A stretch of 6,330 bases of DNA, taken from positions 1-6,330 of the forward strand of contig JBQCIO010000335.1 in assembly GCA_051953655.1 (NCBI GenBank). The letters are read 5' to 3'. Shown here piece after piece: positions 1 through 6,202 of this stretch. Positions within the stretch are counted from its first letter, which is position 1. Every line of letters starts with the position of its first letter. Position numbers and translations under genes: made by a program. This DNA is from JBQCHF01 sp051953655. Its GTDB lineage: Bacteria; Actinomycetota; Actinomycetes; Motilibacterales; Motilibacteraceae. The notes below the pieces were generated by a model that ran no database searches, was not told the DNA's origin, and saw only the letters and a program-made list of their open reading frames with translations.

Positions 1-277
1 CACACCGTCGTTCGTCGGCGTCGTGCTCGCGCTGGCCGGGCTCGTCCTGAGCCTGTTCGTGCGCCGACGCCGGGTCTGGGTCCGCGCGAGCGCCGGCGAG
101 GACGGGCGTACCGTGGTCGAGGTCGCCGGCCTGTCGCGCACCGACGAAGAGGGTCTCGGTAGCGAGGTCGATCAGCTTCGCGACGCCCTGGCCGAGCGCC
201 TGGGCGTCGCGCCTGCGCAGGTCCAGCAGCCCGCCCTGAGCCGCAGCGGCGGGCACAGCGAGGAGGAGCACGCGTGA
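1..277 (+). CDS. resB: Cytochrome c biogenesis protein ResB, C-terminal end (5' truncated by window)
   Basis: This is the last ~91 residues of a ResB (Ccs1) homologue; the frame is open from base 2 and ends at TGA 275-277. ResB works with CcsB in System II cytochrome c maturation, carrying haem across the membrane and attaching it to CXXCH motifs of apocytochromes. The fragment opens in a hydrophobic helix (VVLALAGLVLSLFV) followed at once by a basic cluster, RRRRVWVR. This is the typical last transmembrane helix and cytoplasmic anchor of ResB. A short polar tail of about 60 residues follows. A GTG at position 23 lies inside the helix and is not a credible start. The stop overlaps the ccsB start by four bases (GTGA), so the two are probably co-translated. 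The identification rests on the helix-RRRR-VWVR ending plus ccsB next door; the haem-binding part of the protein lies outside the window. Confidence 0.88.
   Translation, partial: TPSFVGVVLALAGLVLSLFVRRRRVWVRASAGEDGRTVVEVAGLSRTDEEGLGSEVDQLRDALAERLGVAPAQVQQPALSRSGGHSEEEHA
261..268 (+). promoter_or_regulatory. Shine-Dalgarno sequence for ccsB
   Basis: The purine run AGGAGGAG lies five bases upstream of GTG 274-276, inside the last codons of resB. It is a near-perfect anti-16S match and decides the ccsB start at 274. The overlapping GTGA stop/start adds translational coupling to resB. Confidence 0.8.
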
Positions 278-1281
278 GCAGTACGACGCTCGCGGGGTTG
301 AGCAACGACCTCGTCTACTCGGCGATCGTCGTCTACGCCTGCGCCATGGTGGCCGTGGCCGCCGAGTTCGCCTTCGGGCGCCGGGCCGGAGCCGTGGAGC
401 CCGCGGCGGCCGTGCCCGCCCTGGCCAAGGTGCCGGCCACGGTCGGGGCGGGGACCGGGCCGGTCCCGGTCGCGCCACCGGCGGCCCCCGCGCTACGGTC
501 GCGGCGCCGCGAGGAGGCCGGCCGGCGGGCGGTGAAGCTGAGCCAGGTCGGCGTCTCGCTCACCGTGCTGGGTTTCGTGCTGCACCTGCTCGGCGTCGTC
601 GCCCGCGGTCTGGCCGCCGGGCGGGTGCCGTTCGGGAACATGTACGAGTTCACCCTCACCTGCTCGCTGGCCATCACGGCCGCGTACCTGGTGCTGCTGC
701 GCAAGTACGACGTGCGCTACCTCGGCATCGTCGTGGTGCCCACGGTGCTGCTGAGCCTCGGCCTGGCCATGACCGTGCTCTACGTCGACGCCGAGCAGCT
801 GGTGCCGGCGCTGCAGTCGGTGTGGCTGGTCATCCACGTCCTCGCCGCGATCGTCTCGGCCGGGGCGTTCTCGATCGGCGCGGGGCTGGCCGCGCTCTAC
901 CTGCTGCGCGCCCGCGCCGAGCGCCGCGCGCCGGAGTCGCTGGCCGACGGCTGGCTGGGCCGGGTGCCCAGCGCGGCCAAGCTGGACACCCTCACCTACC
1001 GGGTGCACGCCTTCACGTTCCCGCTGTGGACCTTCGCGATCATCGCCGGGGCCATCTGGGCCGAGAACGCCTGGGGCCGCTACTGGGGCTGGGACCCCAA
1101 GGAGACCTGGGCGTTCATCACCTGGGTGTTCTACGCCGCCTACCTGCACGCCCGGGCCACCGCCGGCTGGCGCGGCGGCAAGGCCGCCACCATCTGCCTG
1201 CTCGGCTTCGCCGCCCTCACCTTCAACTTCTTCGGCGTCAACACCTTCATCACCGGCCTGCACAGCTACGCCGGCATCTGA
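274..1281 (+). CDS. ccsB: Cytochrome c biogenesis protein CcsB (ResC), System II haem handling/synthase subunit
   Basis: CcsB pairs with ResB to bind haem, export it and present it to apocytochrome c outside the membrane. The 335-residue protein has one N-terminal membrane helix (about 12-33), then an Ala/Pro-rich basic cytoplasmic stretch (about 36-88), then a multi-helix cytochrome-c-assembly domain (CcmC/CcsA family, about 90-335). The tryptophan-rich WWD haem-binding motif is clear at 267-279 (WGRYWGWDPKETW). Conserved-type histidines are seen at H104 (HLLGVVARG), H188 (VIHVLAA), H245 (RVHAF) and H330 (LHSYAGI), as expected for the haem axial ligands of this family. The GTG start at 274 is supported by AGGAGGAG five bases upstream and by the four-base overlap with resB. 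The gene ends in tandem in-frame stops, TGA TAG (1279-1284). Length and domain order fit actinobacterial CcsB. Nothing looks broken. Confidence 0.96.
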   Translation: MSSTTLAGLSNDLVYSAIVVYACAMVAVAAEFAFGRRAGAVEPAAAVPALAKVPATVGAGTGPVPVAPPAAPALRSRRREEAGRRAVKLSQVGVSLTVLGFVLHLLGVVARGLAAGRVPFGNMYEFTLTCSLAITAAYLVLLRKYDVRYLGIVVVPTVLLSLGLAMTVLYVDAEQLVPALQSVWLVIHVLAAIVSAGAFSIGAGLAALYLLRARAERRAPESLADGWLGRVPSAAKLDTLTYRVHAFTFPLWTFAIIAGAIWAENAWGRYWGWDPKETWAFITWVFYAAYLHARATAGWRGGKAATICLLGFAALTFNFFGVNTFITGLHSYAGI

Positions 1282-1468
1282 TAGATCGGCCACGACAGGG
1301 GAGCGTCATCTGGCGCAGAAGCCCGCTGCTCACAGCGAAGGACAGGCCACCGGACCTGTGAGCGACTCCATGCTTCGACCGGCCGAACGGTCGCTGCTAG
1401 CGACCGGCACCTCAGACGATGGGCTGACGACCGAGTCCCGCAGCGGAAGCGATGGACCAGCGGGAACG
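1282..1468. other. Non-coding gap between convergent ccsB and nuoN
   Basis: This 187-bp stretch separates the 3' ends of ccsB (plus) and nuoN (minus). I see no convincing gene in it; the plus-strand frame opening at GTG 1358 runs antisense through nuoN and looks like a GC-bias shadow. It holds several inverted repeats: ACAGG/CCTGT (1342-1346 and 1355-1359), CGACCG/CGGTCG (1376-1381 and 1388-1393), CGGTCGCT/AGCGACCG (1388-1395 and 1399-1406) and TCCCGC/GCGGGA (1436-1441 and 1460-1465). No promoter is expected, as both flanking genes end here, and none is evident. Confidence 0.7.
1376..1406. terminator. Putative bidirectional hairpin terminator
   Basis: CGGTCGCT (1388-1395) and AGCGACCG (1399-1406) form a perfect 8-bp stem with a three-base GCT loop. 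An upstream CGACCG (1376-1381) can pair instead with CGGTCG (1388-1393), giving two mutually exclusive hairpins. The position between two convergent gene ends suits a terminator serving both strands. No T-run follows on either strand, so this is not a classical intrinsic terminator; U-less hairpins are often proposed as terminators in actinobacteria. The role is inferred from symmetry and position. Confidence 0.5.
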
Positions 1469-2866
1469 CTAACCGGAGGCGAGAGCGAAGGCTCCCGCGG
1501 CGGCCAGGCCGAGGGCGAGGGTGCAGGTGGCCGCGGTGACCGCGGCGGCGTAGGCCCAGCGCATGGGCTCGAGGGGACTTCCAGGCTCCCCGCGCTCGCT
1601 CTCCCCGAAGCTGGGGGCGATCCAGCGCAGGTAGTAGAACAGGCTGGCGACGGTGTTGATCGCGGCGACGACGACGAGCCAGGCAGCACCGCCGTCCCAG
1701 GCCGCCGTGAAGACGGATAGCTTGCCGATGAAGACCGCGGTCGGTGGGGTGCCGACCAGGCTGAGCAGGCTGACCAGCAGGGCCGCGGCCAGCCACGGGT
1801 GCTGGCGGGACAGGCCGCGGTAGTCGGTGAGGGAGTGTCGGTCAGGCACCGCGGCGACGACGGCGAAGGCGGTGAGGTTGGTGACGGCGTAGCCGCCGAG
1901 GTAGACCAGCAGCGCGGGCAGGGCGCTCGAGGTGTGGCCGAAGGCCGCGATCGGGAGGAGCAGGTAGCCGACCTGGCTGACGGTGGACCAGCCCAGCAGC
2001 CGGCGGGCGTCGGTCTGGGCGAACGCGGCGAGGTTGCCCAGGGTCATGGTGGCGGCTGCCAGCACGGCGACCAGCAGCGGCCAGTTGACCGAGTCGGGGA
2101 TGACGGCGACCAGCCGGTAGAGCGCGACCAGGGCGCCGATCTTGGGCACGGTGGTGAGGAACGCGGCGGCAGTGGTGCCGGCGACCTGGGTGGCGTCGGG
2201 GACCCAGAAGTGGGCGGGGACGCCGCCGGCCTTGAACAGCAGGCCGCCGAGCACGCCGAGCAGACCGATGGCGACCGCCGCGGTCGGGGCTGTGGACAGG
2301 CCCGCAGCCAGCTGCTGGTAGGCGGTCCCGCCGGCGACGGCGAACAGGATGGCGGCGCCCAGCAGCAGCAGGATGTTGAACAGGGCGCCGAGAAGATAGG
2401 CCTTCAGGGTGGCCTCGGCGGCCTGTCTGGTTCGGGACAGGCCGATGAGCCCGTAGAGCGGGATCGAGGCGAGCAGGAACGCCACCGCCAGTACGACGAG
2501 GTCGCTGGTGGCAGCCATGACGTCCGCGCCGAGCGCCGAGAGTAGGAGCAGGACGTAGGTCTCGCTCTCGCGCACCGTGCCGGACAGCTCGTCGATGCCG
2601 AGGCAGATCACCAGCAGTGTGGCGGCGATGACGATCAGCCGGACGACACCGGTGGTGCGGTCGAGGGTGAAGGCACCGAAGACCGTGCGGGAGGGGTCGG
2701 CCAGGGCGGACGCGGCGAAGAGCGCGGCGACCAGCAGTGCCGTCCCCGCGACGAGCCGGGTGATCCACTGCCGGGTGCGGGGCAGGTAGGAGCCGGCGAG
2801 CAGGGCGATCACAGCGCCGGCGAGCAGGCCGATCTCCGGTGCGATGGCGAGCGGGTCCTCGGTCAT
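1469..2866 (-). CDS. nuoN: NADH-quinone oxidoreductase subunit N (antiporter-like membrane subunit)
   Basis: NuoN is one of the three antiporter-like proton-translocating subunits of the complex I membrane arm. The 465-residue protein is a polytopic membrane protein of the proton-antiporter (ND2/NuoN) family and near the usual bacterial length. NuoN hallmarks include ATLKAYLLGA (K155), GLLFKAGGVPAHFWVPDATQ (K212), TTVPKIGA (K242), LLGWSTVSQVGY (290-301) and GTPPTAVFIGKLSVF (K382). The TM5 site where the family usually has Glu (E-x-x-S-x-P-x-Y) reads LLASIPLY, with Leu131 at the Glu position. The usual K-R pair after TM8's conserved Asp is R288-R289. ATG 2864-2866 lies five bases after the nuoM stop, with a weak GGTAGG (2871-2876) four bases upstream; translation probably depends on coupling to nuoM. 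The stop is TAG (1469-1471). It is the last gene of the nuo run. Confidence 0.95.
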   Translation of the reverse strand: MTEDPLAIAPEIGLLAGAVIALLAGSYLPRTRQWITRLVAGTALLVAALFAASALADPSRTVFGAFTLDRTTGVVRLIVIAATLLVICLGIDELSGTVRESETYVLLLLSALGADVMAATSDLVVLAVAFLLASIPLYGLIGLSRTRQAAEATLKAYLLGALFNILLLLGAAILFAVAGGTAYQQLAAGLSTAPTAAVAIGLLGVLGGLLFKAGGVPAHFWVPDATQVAGTTAAAFLTTVPKIGALVALYRLVAVIPDSVNWPLLVAVLAAATMTLGNLAAFAQTDARRLLGWSTVSQVGYLLLPIAAFGHTSSALPALLVYLGGYAVTNLTAFAVVAAVPDRHSLTDYRGLSRQHPWLAAALLVSLLSLVGTPPTAVFIGKLSVFTAAWDGGAAWLVVVAAINTVASLFYYLRWIAPSFGESERGEPGSPLEPMRWAYAAAVTAATCTLALGLAAAGAFALASG

Positions 2867-2871
2867 GGTGC

Positions 2872-4356
2872 CTACCGGCTCACCTGGGTCACGACGGTTC
2901 GGGCGCCCGGGTCGATGAGGTCCAGCAACGGGGCGGGGACGATCCCGATGAGCAGGGCGAGCAACAGCAGGACCCCGACCGGGGCGGCCTCGCGGGCGCG
3001 GACGTCCCGGAAGCCGACTGCTCGGCCCTGTGTCGGGCCGGTGAGCAGCCGCTGTACCGCGCGCAGGAACAAGGCGGCGGTGATGAGGATGCCGGGCAGG
3101 GCGAGGGCGGTGATGGCGGCGGTGCCGATGCTGCCGGAGAACACCTGGAACTCGGCGATGAAGCCGCTGAACGCGGGCAGGCCGAGGGAGGCGAACGCTG
3201 CGATGGCGAAGAAGGTGGCGTAGCGGGGGGCCGCCCTGGCCAGGCCGCCGTACTCCGACATGTCGTAGGTGCCGGCTCGGTCCTGCAGCACACCGGCGAG
3301 CAGGAAGAGGGCGGCGGTGATGAGTCCATGGCTGACCATCTGGGTGACCGCGCCGGTGACGGCGAGCCGGCGGGCGTCGGCGTCACCGGCGACGAGCCCG
3401 GCCGCGCCGACGCCGAGGACGACGTAGCCCATGTGGTTGACCGAGGTGTAGGCGATCATCCGCTTGACGTTGGACTGCGCCAGGGCGACCAGGGCGCCGT
3501 ACAGGACCGAGACGATGCCGACGGCGACGATGACCCAGGCCCAGGAGCGCCACGCGGCCGGGAGCAGGGGCATGCCGATGCGGACGAAGCCGTAGGTGCC
3601 CATCTTGAGCAGGATCCCGGCCAGCACCGCTGACCCGATCGCCGAGGCGTCGGTGTGCGCCGGCGGCAGCCAGGTGTGGAACGGCACGGTCGGCGTCTTC
3701 ACGGCCAGGCCGAGCAGGATCGCGGCGAGCACCAGCCCGCCGACAACCGGGGAGTGTGCCAGCGGCGCGGAGGCGGCGAGCTCGGGAATGTCGAAGGTGT
3801 GAGGCTTGCCGGCCAGGTAGAGCCCGATGAACCCGAGCAGCAGGGCCAGGCTCCCCAGGAAGGTGTAGAGGAAGAACTTCAGCGCCGAGCGGGCGGCGTC
3901 GCCGTGCCCCCAGCCGGCGATGGCGAAGTACATGCCGACGATGGACAAATCGAAGAAGACGAAGAACAGGATCAGGTCCTGAGCCACGAACAGGCCCAGG
4001 CAGGTGGACTGCAGGAAGCAGAACAGTGCCGCCTGGACGCGCGGGCGTCGTTCCTCTCGCAGCGCGTAGACGGCACAGGCGGTGAACACGACCGCGGTGA
4101 GGGCCAGCAGAGGCAGGGACAGCCCGTCCACGCCGACGTGGTAGCTGCTGTTCACCGACGGGATCCAGCGGAGCCGCTCGGTGTAGGCCAGGGCCCCGGC
4201 CGGCGGGGTGCGGTAGCCGGCGAGGACGACGCAGACCAGGGCGAGGTCGGCCACGGTGACCGCGACCCAGGACCAGCGGGCGAGGCGATCCGGCACCCGT
4301 GCCAGGGCGAGCACGAGGGCGGCGGCCAGGGGCAGGAACACGATCAGGCTGAGCAC
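2872..4356 (-). CDS. nuoM: NADH-quinone oxidoreductase subunit M (antiporter-like membrane subunit)
   Basis: NuoM is the central antiporter-like subunit of the complex I membrane arm. I chose GTG 4354-4356, giving 494 residues, because it begins the first membrane helix (VLSLIVFLPLAAALVLAL), lies four bases after the nuoL stop and has GAGGTG five bases upstream. An ATG at 4393-4395 in the same frame would add 13 polar residues inside nuoL and is less likely. Family hallmarks are GVDGLSLPLLALTA (75-88), LAVKTPTVPFHTWLP (K220), LLKMGTYGFVR (K251), NVKRMIAYTSVNHMGY (K298, H308), VSHGLITAALFL (H343) and LPAFSGFIAEFQVFSG (E402). The TM5 acidic residue, normally Glu (E. coli E144), is Asp136 in FFVFFDLSIVGMYF. 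The usual EAPT after the PFHTWLPxAH motif reads DASA. The stop is TAG 2872-2874. Hydrophobicity is consistent with about 14 helices. Confidence 0.95.
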   Translation of the reverse strand: MLSLIVFLPLAAALVLALARVPDRLARWSWVAVTVADLALVCVVLAGYRTPPAGALAYTERLRWIPSVNSSYHVGVDGLSLPLLALTAVVFTACAVYALREERRPRVQAALFCFLQSTCLGLFVAQDLILFFVFFDLSIVGMYFAIAGWGHGDAARSALKFFLYTFLGSLALLLGFIGLYLAGKPHTFDIPELAASAPLAHSPVVGGLVLAAILLGLAVKTPTVPFHTWLPPAHTDASAIGSAVLAGILLKMGTYGFVRIGMPLLPAAWRSWAWVIVAVGIVSVLYGALVALAQSNVKRMIAYTSVNHMGYVVLGVGAAGLVAGDADARRLAVTGAVTQMVSHGLITAALFLLAGVLQDRAGTYDMSEYGGLARAAPRYATFFAIAAFASLGLPAFSGFIAEFQVFSGSIGTAAITALALPGILITAALFLRAVQRLLTGPTQGRAVGFRDVRAREAAPVGVLLLLALLIGIVPAPLLDLIDPGARTVVTQVSR

Positions 4357-4360
4357 GCCG

Positions 4361-6202
4361 TCACCTCGCGACGAGAAGGAGCAGGGCCGCGGCACCGAGC
4401 ACCGCCGCGGCCTGGATGTAGTACTGCTGCAGCAGCCCGGTCTGGGTGCGCCGGGCCAGCGCGCCCAGCCGTCGGGTGCAGGCCGCTAGCTGCTCGACAG
4501 CGGCATCGACGCCGTGGTCGTCGACGGCAGCCGCGGTTCGGGCCAGCCGGGCAGTGCCCGCCGCTGTCGCGTCCACCGCCCGGTCGAGCACGCCGTCGTC
4601 GAACCGTGCCAGCGTCCGGGCCAGGGCGAGCACCGGGTGCACGACCAGCCGCTGCGTCACCGTACCCAGCCCGAGCCACCCGGCGGCCCACCGCGGCTCG
4701 GGCCAGCGCCACGGGCCGGCGGCCAGCACGACCATTACCGCCAGCCCCGCGGACAGGGCGAGCTCCCACGGCGCCGGCGACGGCTGGGCAACGGCGCCGA
4801 GGGCTCGTCGGAGGCTGTCGGACAGCGGTGGCACGGTGAGTACGCCGAGGACCGCCGCGGCGACGGCGAGCACCACCAGCGGTCCGCTCTGCCAGCCGCT
4901 GACCCGGCGAGTGCCCCGCTCCTCGGTGTCGTAGCCGGCCTCGGCGTCGGCGGGCAGCGCCCGCCACAGGAGCCATAGCGCCTTGCCCGAGTAGGCGGCG
5001 GACAGCACGGCCCCGGCCAGCCCCACCAGGTACAGCGCCGCGGAGGACTCCCTGGCCCCGGCCAGCACCTCGTCCTTAGTGGCCCACAGCGACAGCGGCG
5101 CGACCCCGGCCAGGGACAGCAACCCGACCGCCGCGGTCCACCCGACCACGGGCCAGCGGCGCGCTGCGCCCTGCAGGGCGCTCAGCTCCTTGGTGCCCAG
5201 CGCGGACAGCCACGCCCCGGCGGCCAGGAACAGCAGGGCCTTGGTGGCGGCGTGGGCGACCAGCTGGGCGGTTCCGCCGGCGACCGCAGACGCGCCGGCG
5301 GCGAGGACGACGAAGCCGAGCTGAGCGGACGTGGAGGCAGCCAGCAGCTGCTTGAGGTCGGACTGCGCCACCGCGACGGCGCCGAGGGCGACCGTGGTGA
5401 GCGCGCCCACCCAGGCCGTAGTCGGCCCGGCCCAGGCGGTGGCGTGCAGCAGCGGCGCCTCGCGCAGCAGCAGGTACCCGCCCATCGCGACCATGGCCGC
5501 GGAGTGCAGCAGCGCGCTGACCGGGCTCGGTCCCTCCATCGCCCGGGACAGCCAGAACGAGAACGGCAGCTGCGCTGCCTTTCCCAGCGCGGCGACCAGA
5601 ATCCCGGCCGCCACGACGTCCCGCCAGGGACGGGCTGCGCCGGGCAGGTCGGTCAGGGTGAGGCCGGAGCCGCCGCCCAGGGCGGCGCCCGCCGCCAGGT
5701 ACAGGCCGAGGTCAGCGGTGCGGGTGGTCAGAAACGCGGTGAGGCCGGCCCCGACCTTCTCCCGGTCCTGCCACGTGAACCCGATCAGCGCGAAGGAGGT
5801 GGCGCCCATCGCTTCCCACGCGAACAGCAGGGCCGGCAGTGTCGTGGCGGTCGCGGTGACCGAGACCGCCGCGGCGAACAGGAGCATCAGCCCGTGGAAC
5901 CGCGCCCGGCTCTCACGCACGTCCGCGGCGGCGAAGAGGAGGACCAGCAGGGTCACTGCGGCCACGGTCGGCACGACGACGGCCGAGAGCCCGTCGACTG
6001 CCAGCCCGAAGCCGGCCACCGGCAGGAACGGCACCAGGGTGTGCGGGCGGCCCACCGCCACCGCCGCGGCCAGGCCGAGCCCGGCGGCGGCGGTGAGCAC
6101 CGAAAGGGCCGGGGCCGCCTTTTCGGCGCGACGCCCGACCAGGCACAGCCCTGTCCCTACGACGGCCGGCAGGGCGATCAGGGCCCACAGCAGTGCGGTC
6201 AC
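4361..6202 (-). CDS. nuoL: NADH-quinone oxidoreductase subunit L (distal antiporter-like subunit with lateral helix)
   Basis: NuoL is the distal antiporter-like subunit of complex I and normally carries the long lateral helix that clamps the membrane arm. The 613-residue protein retains the channel residues in family order; E. coli equivalents from memory are in brackets: E130 (E144) in LLFAWEAMGATS, D164 (D178), K208 (K229) in ALGKAAQLPFSFWL, H233 (H254) in SALLHSAAMV, D282/K284 (D303/K305) in AQSDLKQLL, H317 and K321 (H338, K342) in AHAATKALLFL, and K376/D377 (K399/D400) in WATKDEVLAGA. Q313 stands where E. coli has H334. The C-terminal part (about 505-590) is amphipathic and contains a duplicated ~26-residue unit before QTGLLQQYYIQ and a last helix. 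GTG 6200-6202 overlaps the nuoK stop by four bases (GTGA) and has no strong Shine-Dalgarno, so it probably depends on coupling. The stop is TGA 4361-4363. Confidence 0.96.
   Translation of the reverse strand: MTALLWALIALPAVVGTGLCLVGRRAEKAAPALSVLTAAAGLGLAAAVAVGRPHTLVPFLPVAGFGLAVDGLSAVVVPTVAAVTLLVLLFAAADVRESRARFHGLMLLFAAAVSVTATATTLPALLFAWEAMGATSFALIGFTWQDREKVGAGLTAFLTTRTADLGLYLAAGAALGGGSGLTLTDLPGAARPWRDVVAAGILVAALGKAAQLPFSFWLSRAMEGPSPVSALLHSAAMVAMGGYLLLREAPLLHATAWAGPTTAWVGALTTVALGAVAVAQSDLKQLLAASTSAQLGFVVLAAGASAVAGGTAQLVAHAATKALLFLAAGAWLSALGTKELSALQGAARRWPVVGWTAAVGLLSLAGVAPLSLWATKDEVLAGARESSAALYLVGLAGAVLSAAYSGKALWLLWRALPADAEAGYDTEERGTRRVSGWQSGPLVVLAVAAAVLGVLTVPPLSDSLRRALGAVAQPSPAPWELALSAGLAVMVVLAAGPWRWPEPRWAAGWLGLGTVTQRLVVHPVLALARTLARFDDGVLDRAVDATAAGTARLARTAAAVDDHGVDAAVEQLAACTRRLGALARRTQTGLLQQYYIQAAAVLGAAALLLLVAR
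4362..4367 (-). promoter_or_regulatory. Shine-Dalgarno sequence for nuoM, inside the nuoL stop region
   Basis: On the minus strand GAGGTG overlaps the last Arg codon (AGG) and part of the TGA stop of nuoL, and sits five bases upstream of the GTG nuoM start at 4356. It supports that start over the in-frame ATG at 4395, and places nuoM initiation under ribosomes finishing nuoL. Confidence 0.75.

Noticed and set aside
493..1293. Minus-strand frame of 266 codons antisense to ccsB
   Set aside because: Its product is Gly/Glu/Gln/Val-rich with no domain; ccsB on the other strand has the WWD motif and the expected histidines.
1358..1720. Plus-strand 120-codon frame opening in the gap after ccsB
   Set aside because: It has no ribosome binding site, its product is Ser/Gly/Glu-rich, and most of it lies antisense to nuoN.
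1799..2545. Plus-strand open frame of 248 codons
   Set aside because: It is antisense to nuoN, and its Gly/Gln/Glu/Asp-rich low-complexity translation is what GC-biased codons give when read on the opposite strand.
1842..2768. Minus-strand 308-codon frame, same strand as nuoN
   Set aside because: It is an out-of-frame reading of nuoN giving an Arg/Pro/His-rich product. nuoN itself is intact, so there is no frameshift to explain.
2839..3633. Plus-strand open frame of 264 codons
   Set aside because: It is antisense to nuoM, with acidic Gly/Asp/Gln-rich composition and no recognisable motif; nuoM in the same DNA has clear family motifs.
4357..4395. Upstream ATG start for nuoM at 4395
   Set aside because: It would place 13 polar residues before the first membrane helix and overlap nuoL by 35 bp. 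GTG 4356 has a GAGGTG Shine-Dalgarno and starts at the helix.
3655..4839. Plus-strand open frame of 394 codons
   Set aside because: It runs antisense across the end of nuoL and most of nuoM. Its product is Gly/Gln/Glu/Arg-rich low-complexity sequence with no domain, typical of a shadow frame in high-GC DNA.
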